From Streptobacillus moniliformis DSM 12112 (lineage in GTDB: Bacteria > Fusobacteriota > Fusobacteriia > Fusobacteriales > Leptotrichiaceae), in contig NC_013515.1 of the NCBI RefSeq assembly GCF_000024565.1, positions 1,284,497 to 1,348,496 of the forward strand: a DNA stretch of 64,000 bases, read 5' to 3'. Of the stretch, positions 1-7,583 are shown in pieces. The notes below the pieces were generated by a model, which searched no databases, had not been told where the DNA came from, and worked only from the letters and a program-made list of their open reading frames with translations. The first letter of the stretch is position 1; every line of letters starts with the position of its first letter. Both the position numbers and the translations under genes were made by a program.

Positions 1-725
1 TGTGAATTTTTAAATGTTTCCCTTGGTGGCAATACAATTTTTTTTGTTACTAAATTAGATGAAGAAAAGACTTTATCTTGTGCTGCTTCTATAACCTTAA
101 CAGGACAACTTGCTATAAGATCATCTGCTATATCCCATAAATCACTTTTTTCAACTCCTGGATATTTAAATTCTTCTAATCCCTCTATATCTTTTGCATT
201 AAATACATTAAAATATCCTGGTAAAGGAGTATTTTCAACATATTTTGCTACTAAATTAAAATCTTTATGATTTCTATCTATAGGAGTAGCTATCTTATTA
301 CCAAAACCATCTTCAAATTCCCAACCTTTTTTAACTCTTAATGCTATTTTATTCTCTATTCTTTTTATTTCTTTTTCACTTAATTCTTTTAATTTATCAT
401 CTGTTAGCTTCTCTTTTGGAAATGACCAGTACTCCATCTGTATTGAAGAAGCTCCTTTTTTAAGTTTTAATCCTGCTTCTTTTATTTGTAAAAATGTAAG
501 CCATCTCGGATCTTTACTTTCTAATTCTTTACATGTAATAGCAGCTTTTAAAACATTACCTCCAGAATAATAATTTTTTGTTATAGGATTAAAAGGGGCT
601 ACCATACTAGGATTCCAACTTTTTGACCAATTTAAGGGATCTTTATCAATTGCTTTTACTATTTCATCTAATATTTCTAATCTACTTTCTTTTAAAATTT
701 CGTGAATATCTTTCTTTTTATTCAT
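1..725 (-). CDS. ArdC-like antirestriction / ssDNA-binding protein (3' end outside window)
   Basis: The product begins MNKKKDIHEILKES and stays open to the window edge (about 241 codons seen). It matches the ArdC N-terminal ssDNA-binding domain (DUF1738): WSKSW, then PFNPITKNYYSGGN, PRWLTFLQIKEAGLKLKKGA, and PGYFNVFNAKDIEGL near the far end. ArdC proteins bind the incoming single strand and protect it from restriction in the recipient; many carry a C-terminal metallopeptidase, which would lie beyond the window. The start overlaps the end of the 33-codon ORF upstream. It is the last visible gene of the leftward accessory operon. Confidence 0.8.
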   Translation of the reverse strand, partial: MNKKKDIHEILKESRLEILDEIVKAIDKDPLNWSKSWNPSMVAPFNPITKNYYSGGNVLKAAITCKELESKDPRWLTFLQIKEAGLKLKKGASSIQMEYWSFPKEKLTDDKLKELSEKEIKRIENKIALRVKKGWEFEDGFGNKIATPIDRNHKDFNLVAKYVENTPLPGYFNVFNAKDIEGLEEFKYPGVEKSDLWDIADDLIASCPVKVIEAAQDKVFSSSNLVTKKIVLPPRETFKNS

Positions 726-819
726 TATCTACACCTACTATTTCTTCTACAGGAATTTTAACTTCTTCTTCAAAAGCCATTTCTACTAAATCAATAACTT
801 CAATTTTTTCTTTTTCCAT
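718..819 (-). CDS. Small acidic peptide, 33 aa
   Basis: The short ORF starts MEKEKIEVIDLVEMAF after a good ribosome site (AGGTAGAGG) and ends ...VGVDNE, overlapping the ardC-like start by eight bases. It may be a translational-coupling leader for the ArdC-like gene or a small protein. No family is recognised. Confidence 0.5.
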   Translation of the reverse strand: MEKEKIEVIDLVEMAFEEEVKIPVEEIVGVDNE

Positions 820-824
820 AACCT

Positions 825-1222
825 CTACCTTTCTAAATCTTTTTCTTTATTATGTATTCTATCCTCAAAATGAAGATTATTTATTATTTCTTCTCCTATT
901 TCTCTTAAATTGTCAAATAATTCTGTATTCATATTTAATGATTCAAGTTCTTTCCATTCATTTTGAGTTTTAGAGTATTTAATATAGCTATTTTCTCTAA
1001 CTAAAATCAATTCATTTTTTGTATATACTAAATATTCATTGTCATAACAATCACTAGTTATATCATACATATTACTTTTTATTTTTTTAGCTTCTTCAAA
1101 GGTTGAAGCTAATCCTAAATCATATAGATAATCTGATTCTTAACATCTTCTGTATTTAAATCAATAATATTATCTCCATTATCTTCTCTAATATTTATAT
1201 CAATAACATCTCTAACATTCAT
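825..1222 (-). pseudogene. Frameshifted accessory protein with ER tail
   Basis: The ATG at 1222, with a Shine-Dalgarno AAAGGTAG, opens MNVRDVIDINIREDNG and runs to a stop near 1118. A second frame overlapping it near 1130-1145 continues SDYLYDLGLASTFEEAKK and runs to the stop at 825, ending RIHNKEKDLER. The total length is one base short of a multiple of three, so a single missing base explains the break. The REDNG segment resembles one in the gene at 6191-6823. The C-terminal ER matches the tail shared by other cargo genes. It could be a decayed gene or a sequencing error. Function unknown. Confidence 0.6.
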
Positions 1223-1236
1223 TTTTACTACCTTTC

Positions 1237-1265
1237 ATTCACTATATATTGAATATATAGTGAAT
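1237..1265. repeat. 27-bp palindrome copy 1
   Basis: This is the best copy: arms of TTCACTATATATT and its exact reverse complement around one central base, extended by one more pair to 29 bp. It starts directly after the stop of the Toprim gene and lies about 15 bp before the ribosome site of the next gene. Confidence 0.9.
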
Positions 1266-1266
1266 A

Positions 1267-2187
1267 TTATCTTTCTATTTCAATATTTTTATTATCATTT
1301 TCATACCATTTATTACGATTTATTAACAAGTCTTCATTCCAATCTTTTTTTAACGATTTTTCTCTATAAAAATTTATACCCTCATATTTTTCCTTAACCT
1401 TTTCATAAAAATTTTCTCCTGCAACATCATTATCAACACATACATATACATTTTCTATATTTTCAATATATTGTTTAAAAATATCTTCTCTCAGTCCTGA
1501 CAATGTTAAAAACCTTACATTCTCATCTTTCCATTTATCATTTATTTCCATTTGAAATGTCTGTAGATATGAAAGCATATCAATTGTACTTTCAAATACA
1601 TATAAGTTTTTAATAATAGGATTTTCTTTAATATCTCTTCTAGTTAAATTAAATCCATTACACTCTGTAGTATTACTTTTAAATTTAATATCTCCAGTTC
1701 CAATAACTTCTTCTCCAAGATAATTTCCATTATCATCTTTTATAGAAAATACAATATTATTTTTATAAGTCATATAAAGAAAGTCATTATGATATAGGGC
1801 TTCAACAAATTTTTCATCAATCCCTCTTTTATTACATAAATAATCTTTTATTTTATCTAATGAGCATTTCATCTTAACCTTATAATTAATTTTATTTTTT
1901 TCTTCTCTTTTTACATCAACTGAAGGAGCATAATCTCCATATTCTACAGCATCTAAAAAGTTTTGAGTTACATTCCATATATTTTTATTACTTAATCCAT
2001 ACAACTCTTTTAATAAAGTAAAATAATTTCCACCAATTGATCTTGAGTTCCAATAAAATCTATTATTTGTAATAATTAATGAATCATGTTCTCTTAATTT
2101 AAATGAATTTCTACCATGTGGAATTACATCTTCTCCTAAAAACTCTAATAAGTCTTTTAAATTAATATCACTTCTACTTGTATTCAA
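1267..2187 (-). CDS. Toprim domain primase-like protein
   Basis: 306 aa. The C-terminal half has Toprim hallmarks: an acidic LYVFESTIDMLSYL at about 194-207, LSGL near 230, VCVDNDVAGENF at 249-260 and KDWNEDL at 281-287. This is the layout of DUF3991/Toprim_2 proteins of plasmids and ICEs, thought to prime or process DNA after transfer. The N-terminal part (NYFTLLKELYG) resembles the small domain that precedes the Toprim core in this family. Its start overlaps the stop of the NlpC/P60 gene by four bases, so the two are coupled. It ends KWYENDNKNIEIER, carrying the tail shared by the accessory proteins, followed at once by palindrome copy 1. Confidence 0.75.
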   Translation of the reverse strand: MNTSRSDINLKDLLEFLGEDVIPHGRNSFKLREHDSLIITNNRFYWNSRSIGGNYFTLLKELYGLSNKNIWNVTQNFLDAVEYGDYAPSVDVKREEKNKINYKVKMKCSLDKIKDYLCNKRGIDEKFVEALYHNDFLYMTYKNNIVFSIKDDNGNYLGEEVIGTGDIKFKSNTTECNGFNLTRRDIKENPIIKNLYVFESTIDMLSYLQTFQMEINDKWKDENVRFLTLSGLREDIFKQYIENIENVYVCVDNDVAGENFYEKVKEKYEGINFYREKSLKKDWNEDLLINRNKWYENDNKNIEIER

Positions 2188-2699
2188 ATTCCTAACCTCG
2201 TTCCAAATACTGCTTTTTGTCTATAGTAACCACTTAATTTACTCACTATAGTTTTATTTGCTTTACTTGAAGCATGAATAAATTCATTATTACCAATATA
2301 TATTCCTACATGAGAAACATAATTTCCTAATGTATGAAAAAATATTAAATCTCCTATTTCTAATTCATCTAATGGTATCTTATTTCCTATTTTTGATTGA
2401 TCTTTACTTACTCTAGGTAAATTTATTTCTACTTCTTTATATAGAGTTTTTACAAAAGAAGAACAATCAAAATTATCATAATCTCCAACCTTTGCTCCCC
2501 ATACATATTTTTTACCCATTAATTTTTTTGCTTTTTTTAAAATAAGAATTTTCTTATCATTATTTTCTTTATCTTTATTTTTTGTTATCAGAATTTTTTT
2601 AGGTTTTAGATTATTATTTCTATTTTTAAAATTAAGTGCATTTGAAAAAGAAATTGAAAAAGAAAAATTAATCAATAATATTATTAATAGTTTTTTCAT
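2184..2699 (-). CDS. NlpC/P60 peptidoglycan endopeptidase, exported
   Basis: 171 aa with an N-terminal signal peptide (MKKLLIILLINFSFSISFSNA). The NlpC/P60 domain covers about 57-171: YVWGAKVGDYDNFDCSSFVK with catalytic Cys79, HVGIYIG with His130 and FIHASS with His142. It cleaves peptide stems of peptidoglycan in the periplasm. In conjugative systems such enzymes (VirB1-like role) open the wall for the secretion channel. It is coupled to the downstream Toprim gene by a four-base overlap and follows palindrome copy 2. Confidence 0.85.
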   Translation of the reverse strand: MKKLLIILLINFSFSISFSNALNFKNRNNNLKPKKILITKNKDKENNDKKILILKKAKKLMGKKYVWGAKVGDYDNFDCSSFVKTLYKEVEINLPRVSKDQSKIGNKIPLDELEIGDLIFFHTLGNYVSHVGIYIGNNEFIHASSKANKTIVSKLSGYYRQKAVFGTRLGI

Positions 2700-2734
2700 A
2701 ATCTATCTCCTATTCTATTATTTTCTAAGTTTGT

Positions 2735-2761
2735 TTCACTATATATTGAACATATAGTGAA
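2735..2761. repeat. 27-bp palindrome copy 2
   Basis: TTCACTATATATT arm, central base, and a right arm with one mismatch (AACATATAGTGAA). It sits immediately after the stop of the PBECR-like gene A and before the NlpC/P60 gene. Confidence 0.85.
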
Positions 2762-2763
2762 AA

Positions 2764-3510
2764 TTACCTTTCAAAATATACATCTTTTTCATCTTTATTA
2801 ACATTCCATATATTTTCTTTATTATTTTCAAATTCTTTTAAAAATTCTCTATAATTAAAATCCTTATTTCTTTCATATTCTTCTAGTAAAGCTATATTTT
2901 TATCTTCATCAAAAGAGAATGGAATGTAGTCTCCTTTATCATCTCTATATTTACTAATGCTTTGTATTTCTTCAATTATGTTAGATTTATCAAAATATTC
3001 TATATTATCTTCCACAAAATATGTTTTAATAATATCTTTTTCTTTTTCAGACAATTCATCAAAATTTAAAATAAAATCACAATTTTCATCTGAATAAATC
3101 CCTAAATGATAATATTCATTTTTCTTAGATTGAATTATTAAATAATTGACATTCATTTTTGTATCTAAAGTTTTTTCTACAATAAATCCTTTTTCTAAGT
3201 TATTCATAAATGCTTCAAAAGTATCAATTCTATTTTTGACATTTTGCATTTGTTTTTCTCCATGATTTTTTTCAACTTTATTTAATATCTCTTCATCAGA
3301 ATAATTATTAGATATAACATTTCTTAATAATGTTCTTCCCTTCATTTCATTATTTTTTTCATTAATATATTGAAGTCCTAATAAATGAGGGATATTTTTT
3401 TGACTAAAATCAATATCAAATTCTTTAGTTTCTCCTTTTATCTTAAATTCAATATTATTTAATTTTTTCATCTTATTTAAAATTTCTTGCACTTTATATG
3501 TTTTTTTCAT
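2764..3510 (-). CDS. PBECR4-like putative nuclease, copy A, with ER tail
   Basis: 248 aa, no signal peptide. Motifs include NIPHLLGLQYI (about 40-50), NRIDTFEAFMNNLEKGFIV (about 95-113), NYLIIQSKKNEYYHLGIY and TYFVEDNIEYF. The spacing recalls PBECR4, a Barnase/EndoU/ColicinE5-RelE-fold domain of polyvalent proteins of phages and conjugative elements. I assign this from memory of motifs, without a profile search. It is paralogous to the gene at 16683-17414, with the middle region almost identical. It ends WNVNKDEKDVYFER. Upstream is a structured RNA with its own promoter and terminator. It is either a toxin-like effector or an RNA-processing enzyme. Confidence 0.6.
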   Translation of the reverse strand: MKKTYKVQEILNKMKKLNNIEFKIKGETKEFDIDFSQKNIPHLLGLQYINEKNNEMKGRTLLRNVISNNYSDEEILNKVEKNHGEKQMQNVKNRIDTFEAFMNNLEKGFIVEKTLDTKMNVNYLIIQSKKNEYYHLGIYSDENCDFILNFDELSEKEKDIIKTYFVEDNIEYFDKSNIIEEIQSISKYRDDKGDYIPFSFDEDKNIALLEEYERNKDFNYREFLKEFENNKENIWNVNKDEKDVYFER

Positions 3511-3526
3511 AAAATCTCCTTAAAAT

Positions 3527-3556
3527 AGAAAAAGACTAGAATAAATCTAGTCTTTT
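3527..3556 (-). terminator. Intrinsic terminator between leader RNA A and PBECR-like gene A
   Basis: On the minus strand the stem AAAGACTAGAT / ATCTAGTCTTT is followed by a T-rich run. It lies 20 to 45 bases before the ATG, so the downstream gene needs read-through or antitermination. An almost identical terminator sits before the paralogue. Confidence 0.85.
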
Positions 3557-3703
3557 CGTGATTTTTCACATATTCTTGGTTTACACCCCACCTATGCTAA
3601 AGGTCTACCGATAAATCAAAACGGTAACGAGCTTCGCTGCCCCTAAAATTTCTGACCCATTAGGCTGGACAAGGATTTCTCGCATCCCCTGAGCTCATTT
3701 CTC
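3557..3703 (-). ncRNA. Conserved structured leader RNA, copy A
   Basis: Together with 17461-17599 this defines a conserved RNA of about 140-150 nt. Helices supported by both copies are 3673-3676/3684-3687, 3642-3646/3660-3664, 3607-3610/3622-3625 and 3590-3593/3601-3604. Two of them change sequence yet keep pairing between copies (GGAT/ATCC versus AGGA/TCCT; ACCG/CGGT versus ATCG/CGAT). The loop sequence TCAGAAATTTT and the element GAGCTCAG are invariant. I recognise no riboswitch class. It could be a ligand-sensing leader or an RNA antitoxin for the PBECR-like protein. Confidence 0.7.
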
Positions 3704-3709
3704 ATTAAT

Positions 3710-3738
3710 ATTATACCGTTAAATCTATTAAAATTCAA
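3710..3738 (-). promoter_or_regulatory. Sigma-70 promoter of leader RNA A
   Basis: Reading leftwards: -35 TTGAAT (3733-3738), 17-bp spacer, -10 TATAAT (3710-3715). The same promoter, with equal spacing, precedes RNA copy B. It starts transcription just before the invariant GAGCTCAG element. Confidence 0.8.
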
Positions 3739-3779
3739 GACTAAATTTTTAAATTTATATGTATTTTCATTGTTCTTAC

Positions 3780-3804
3780 TCACTCTATATTGAATATATA
3801 GTGA
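3780..3804. repeat. 27-bp palindrome copy 3
   Basis: TCACTCTATATT, central base, AATATATAGTGA: one mismatch between arms. It lies two bases beyond the stop codon of the broken ompA-like gene and upstream of RNA copy A. Confidence 0.8.
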
Positions 3805-3806
3805 AA

Positions 3807-4365
3807 CTATTTAACTATAATTTCTACTCTTCTATTTAATGCCTTATTCTCCATAGTATTATTATCTTTAATAAGCTCATTAAACCCTACACTTTTACTT
3901 ACTAATACCTTAAATACCTTTACTTTCTAAATATGCTTTAACACTATTTGCCCTACTTAATCCTAAATTTAAGTTATATTTATCATTTCCATCTGTATCT
4001 GTATATCCAACAACTATAATCTCTTTATTTTCTAAATTAGTTATTAAAGCATCTATAATAGCCATTTGATTTTTATTTAAAGTAAATTTATTTGAATTAA
4101 ATCCATAAATTGTATATACTTCTTTCTTTTTATTTTGCTTTTCTTCTATATTTTTAATTAACATTGATAATTTTTCTAGTTTTTCGTTTAATTCAATGTT
4201 TTCATTTTCTAAAATTTCAATTCTTCTTTCATTTTCATCTATTTTACCTTCTTTTTTCATAGCAATTACTGGTGCAACAACCTTAATAGGCTCAAGACTA
4301 CTATTTGAATAAGATAAAGTACCTATAGCACTTATTAATAAGTTTATAACTAATATTTTTTTCAT
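3807..4365 (-). pseudogene. OmpA-domain periplasmic protein, frameshifted near its end
   Basis: The start MKKILVINLLISAIGTLSYS (ATG 4365, with AGGAG upstream) is a signal peptide. A coiled coil follows (ENERRIEILENENIELNEKLEKL), then an OmpA peptidoglycan-binding domain with GYTDTDGNDKYNLNLGLSRA. The frame stops at ...YLESKGI (3910). The alternate frame carries the expected end, VLVSKSVGFNELIK to NRRVEIIVK, stopping at 3807. One extra base in the T/A-rich stretch near 3915 accounts for this. The missing NRRVEI motif is part of the normal fold. It may anchor the transfer apparatus to the wall. A recent mutation or a sequencing error is possible. Confidence 0.75.
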
Positions 4366-4400
4366 TTGTTTTTCTCCTAACATAATATTTACTGTGTTTT

Positions 4401-4429
4401 ATTCACTCTATATTGAATATATAATGAAT
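4401..4429. repeat. 27-bp palindrome copy 4
   Basis: ATTCACTCTATATT, central base, AATATATAATGAAT: two arm mismatches. It directly follows the stop of the DUF4116-like gene and precedes the ompA-like gene. Confidence 0.8.
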
Positions 4430-4430
4430 A

Positions 4431-5747
4431 TTATCTCTCAAAATCTCTATCTTTTTCATCTTTTCTATCCCAAGGACTTTCCATTTTTTCATTTTCTTTT
4501 TTTTCTACTCTATTAATTACTTCATCTCTTGCAAATATTAATACATCATAATTATATCTAGCTGCTTCCAGTATAAACTCTCTATCATTTTTTAACCTCT
4601 CACTAGCATAATATAAATTCCCTGCATTATATTCATTTTTAATTGATTCCATTACAAGTTCTTCATCATCTCTTAACCTTTCACTAACATGAGATAAATT
4701 CCATGTTTTATCTTTAGTTACTTCCATTACAAAGTCTTTATCATCTTTCAACCTATCACTCACATATTCTAATAAACGTGAATTTTTCTCTATAGCTCTC
4801 ATTGCTACATCTTTATCATCTTTCAGCCTATCACTTGCAAAAGCTAAGTTCCATGGACAACATTTAGTTACTTCCAACACAAGCTCTTTATCATCTCTAA
4901 ACTTTTCATCAGCATTTTCTAAATTCCTTGGACAATATTTAGCGGCTTCTATTACAAACTCTCTATCATTTTTCAATCTTTCACTTGCAAATTGAAATAC
5001 ATTACTTCTTTTCTCTAAAGCAGCCATTACAACTTCATCATCATCTCTAAGTCTTTCACTCGCATATTCCAAATTCCATGACAAAGTTTTAACTACTTCC
5101 AATACAAACTCTTTATCATCTTTCAGTCTTTCACTCGCATACTGTAAAAAAAGTTCATCACTATAATTTCTTGCTACTACACCCATAAATTCTTTATCAT
5201 CTCTAAACTTATCCTCTACATATTCTAAAACATCATAATCCTTTTCAATAAGATTAAGCACAAATCCCTTATTATTCCTTAACTCATCACTTGCATACAT
5301 TAATAAATACGGATTTTTCTCTACAGCAATCTTAACTATTTCTAAATCATCTTTCAGCCTATTACTTGCATAAACAAAATTCCAACCTCTTTTTATAACG
5401 GCTTTCCTTACAACTTCTTTATCATCTTTTAATCTTTTACTTACACGTCCTAATAAATCATCAGCTTTCCATATGTTATCCATTACAAGTTCTCTATCAT
5501 CTCTAAGTCTTTCACTCGCATAATATAAATTACATGAATTATGTCTAGCAGCTTCCTTTACAAACTCTCTATCATCTTTTAATCTATCACTCGCATACTT
5601 TAAAATAGGTTGATCCCATTTATATCTTATTGCTTCCATCATAAAATCTTTATCATCTTTTAATTTCTCATCTAAATATTCTAAATCTAACTCCTCAGTA
5701 GACCAATTAAAAAAGTGCTTATTTTCATCGCTTACTTTAGTTTCCAT
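4431..5747 (-). CDS. DUF4116-like tandem-repeat protein with ER tail
   Basis: 438 aa from the ATG at 5747, chosen because AGGTAGG lies just upstream (an earlier in-frame ATG runs through palindrome copy 5). It consists of about 15 tandem units of 24 to 27 residues of the form ASERLRDDREFVxEAxxxxxxxLxY, which matches DUF4116 repeats. These are short helical repeats seen in protein-interaction modules and some effectors. There is no signal peptide. The tail is SPWDRKDEKDRDFER. I expect an interaction scaffold, possibly delivered to the recipient; no enzymatic motif is visible. Confidence 0.75.
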   Translation of the reverse strand: METKVSDENKHFFNWSTEELDLEYLDEKLKDDKDFMMEAIRYKWDQPILKYASDRLKDDREFVKEAARHNSCNLYYASERLRDDRELVMDNIWKADDLLGRVSKRLKDDKEVVRKAVIKRGWNFVYASNRLKDDLEIVKIAVEKNPYLLMYASDELRNNKGFVLNLIEKDYDVLEYVEDKFRDDKEFMGVVARNYSDELFLQYASERLKDDKEFVLEVVKTLSWNLEYASERLRDDDEVVMAALEKRSNVFQFASERLKNDREFVIEAAKYCPRNLENADEKFRDDKELVLEVTKCCPWNLAFASDRLKDDKDVAMRAIEKNSRLLEYVSDRLKDDKDFVMEVTKDKTWNLSHVSERLRDDEELVMESIKNEYNAGNLYYASERLKNDREFILEAARYNYDVLIFARDEVINRVEKKENEKMESPWDRKDEKDRDFER

Positions 5748-5762
5748 TTTTCCTACCTTTCT

Positions 5763-5789
5763 TTCACTATATGTTAAATATAGAGTGAA
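5763..5789. repeat. 27-bp palindrome copy 5
   Basis: TTCACTATATGTT, central A, AATATAGAGTGAA: two arm mismatches. It lies between the stop at 5792 and the ribosome site of the DUF4116-like gene. Confidence 0.8.
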
Positions 5790-5791
5790 CA

Positions 5792-6169
5792 TTATCTTTC
5801 AATTTCTGTATATTTATTTTCTTTTTTAATCTCCCAAATATCATATTCATTTTCTGCAATTGATTTATTAAGTTCTTCTATTTTCCAATCAGAACCATAA
5901 TATGAAAAGGCTATTTCATTAAATTTACTAGAATTTTCAATATCTTCATAAAATTCCCTTTCTAATTCACTATAACTAAATTCTTCATATTTATAATTCA
6001 TAACATCTATTGTATCTCTTAAATCTTCAATAAATTTATCATTATAACAAGTACCATATTTATCTTCTATTTTATGTAATAAGAACTCAACAGAGTAAAA
6101 GGTATTTTCATTATTAAATTCAACATCATTTATTGTCCCTTTAAATTTTGAAATTATTTTAATATCCAT
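5792..6169 (-). CDS. Unknown accessory protein with ER tail, 125 aa
   Basis: Acidic, soluble, no signal peptide. It contains VEFLLHKIEDKYGTCYND, SELEREFYEDIEN and SDWKIEELNKSIAENEYDIW. It ends WEIKKENKYTEIER, the shared tail. A faintly similar segment (LINQIENNYGQDFKIY) occurs in the small protein at 31237-31473. I do not recognise the family. It lies in the accessory operon between two other tail-bearing genes, with AGGAG upstream of the ATG. Confidence 0.6.
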   Translation of the reverse strand: MDIKIISKFKGTINDVEFNNENTFYSVEFLLHKIEDKYGTCYNDKFIEDLRDTIDVMNYKYEEFSYSELEREFYEDIENSSKFNEIAFSYYGSDWKIEELNKSIAENEYDIWEIKKENKYTEIER

Positions 6170-6190
6170 AGCTATTTCTCCTATATATTT

Positions 6191-6823
6191 TTATCTTTCC
6201 ATTTCACATTCTTTATCATCTTTTTTTAAATCCCAAGAATTTTCTTCTTTTATATAATCTAATGAAATATCATTTTTTTCATTAATATAGTCAATCATTT
6301 GATTTAAAACTTCAATTCCATTATCTTCTCTAACATTTACATCTATATTTAATTCATCTAACATTTCATGTAATTTACTATTTACTCCATTTGAAATTAA
6401 AACTGGAATAAACTTATTAGAATCATTTAGAATATCTTTATCATATGTTTCTTGAATATTTTCTAATGTATCATAATAGAAATCTCCACTATGTATATAT
6501 TCAAAATCAAATTTTAATTTTTCATTTTTATCATAAAATATGAAATCATCATAAACCGAATTTGAAACTCTATCAATTAAATAAGAAATATCTCCAGTTT
6601 CTTTAAATTCTTCCATATTTAAAACATTCTCTAAATCATTAAAACAGTCTATAATATGGTCATTTACAACCTCATCAAAACTTTTAGAAATATTTCCCAT
6701 AGTGCTAGTTAAATCATTAAATATTTGAATATTGTCATATTCATCAATATTATTTGTTTTTAATTTATTTAAAATTCCCTCTAAATTAGCAATCATATTA
6801 TCTCTTGCATTTTTGTTTTCCAT
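6191..6823 (-). CDS. Unknown accessory protein with ER tail, 210 aa
   Basis: The start at 6823 (MENKNARDNMIANLEG) is favoured over the ATG nine bases earlier because GGAAGAG then sits about ten bases upstream. It is acidic, helical and has no signal peptide. The N-terminus resembles MDNKTARDVVLKT of the ArdC-like protein at 15993-16640, and DVNVREDNGIEVL resembles the broken gene at 825-1222. It ends NSWDLKKDDKECEMER. No palindrome follows its stop, so here the shared tail occurs without the palindrome. Function unknown. Confidence 0.6.
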   Translation of the reverse strand: MENKNARDNMIANLEGILNKLKTNNIDEYDNIQIFNDLTSTMGNISKSFDEVVNDHIIDCFNDLENVLNMEEFKETGDISYLIDRVSNSVYDDFIFYDKNEKLKFDFEYIHSGDFYYDTLENIQETYDKDILNDSNKFIPVLISNGVNSKLHEMLDELNIDVNVREDNGIEVLNQMIDYINEKNDISLDYIKEENSWDLKKDDKECEMER

Positions 6824-6847
6824 TTTTACCATTCTCTTCCTTTTTAT

Positions 6848-7303
6848 TTAAAATATTGTTCTTTCTTTTTCTAATTTCTTTTGCTTTTCAATTTCACTTA
6901 AATATAGTTCTTCTCTATCATCTATTCCATTTCCATCACTATCCTTAGAAAATGGATCTAACCCTCTTTCTAATTCTTCTCTAGTAGATAATCCATCTCC
7001 ATCATGATCTTTCATAATTTCCATATGTTTTTCATATGGTATTTCTTTTTCTAATCTAACAGATTGTTCATTTATAGTTTTTTCTATTTTATCAATTATT
7101 TCTCCTATAGCTTCTTTAAGCTCTTTTTCTCTAAATCCATTTCCTTTAACAGAATCTCTTAATGCTTCTAATCTCTCTAAACTTGCATCAAATATTTTTA
7201 GAAAATCTTCAATCTTTATTTCTTCCATCTTTTTTGAATTAATTGTAGAAAAAGCATTAGCTTTTTCAAATATTCCTGAATCAATAAAATTTCTATTCCT
7301 CAT
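6848..7303 (-). CDS. Coiled-coil protein with calcium-binding-type Asp repeats
   Basis: 151 aa. The helical N-terminal two thirds are followed by DHDGDGLSTREELERGLDP and KDSDGNGIDDREELY at about 99-132. These are two Asp-rich loops of the thrombospondin type 3 / dockerin-like kind (DxDxDGxxxxxE), which normally bind Ca2+. There is no signal peptide, which is odd because such loops are usually extracytoplasmic. Its 3' neighbour on the operon overlaps none of it; the gene upstream (7293-7583) overlaps its start by eleven bases. Possibly a mating or cargo protein. Confidence 0.6.
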   Translation of the reverse strand: MRNRNFIDSGIFEKANAFSTINSKKMEEIKIEDFLKIFDASLERLEALRDSVKGNGFREKELKEAIGEIIDKIEKTINEQSVRLEKEIPYEKHMEIMKDHDGDGLSTREELERGLDPFSKDSDGNGIDDREELYLSEIEKQKKLEKERTIF

Positions 7304-7583
7304 TTTTAATTCTCTCCTCTTTTAAATATTTTTCTCTTTCTATCTTAAATATCTTACCTTTTTCTTTTAACTCTTTCTTTTCTTTATCATTTAAATAATA
7401 ATAATTCATTAATATTCCCAACAATAAATCCTGGTCCACATTTTCTATCTCTAATAATGTAAATAATGTTCCCAAAATTATTAATTTATGAGTTCTTTCT
7501 TTTCTATTAGAAGTGCTTTTATGTTTTCTAACTTTTCTTTTTTCTTTTATTATTTCTAAAATTATATTTTCTATTTTACTCAT
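7293..7583 (-). CDS. Unknown small basic protein, 96 aa
   Basis: MSKIENIILEIIKEKRKVRKHKS, then a helical segment LIILGTLFTLLEIENVDQDLLLGILMNYYYL and a charged C-terminus. No recognised family. The ATG overlaps the stop of the TraF-like gene (ATGA), and its own end overlaps the next gene, so it belongs to the transfer operon. Confidence 0.55.
   Translation of the reverse strand: MSKIENIILEIIKEKRKVRKHKSTSNRKERTHKLIILGTLFTLLEIENVDQDLLLGILMNYYYLNDKEKKELKEKGKIFKIEREKYLKEERIKNEE

Noticed and set aside
3557-3703. Leader RNA as a T-box, SAM, TPP, FMN or lysine riboswitch
   Set aside because: None of the conserved core motifs of these classes that I know is present in either copy.
3557-3703. Leader RNA as tmRNA or group I intron
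   Set aside because: There is no tRNA-like end with TTCGA arm, and no P, Q, R, S core elements.
1267-6832. ER tail as a by-product of the adjacent palindrome repeat
   Set aside because: The genes at 6191 and 825 and the relaxase have the ER end without a palindrome, and the similarity extends 12 or more residues upstream to the Trp, so DNA repeat hitch-hiking alone does not explain it.
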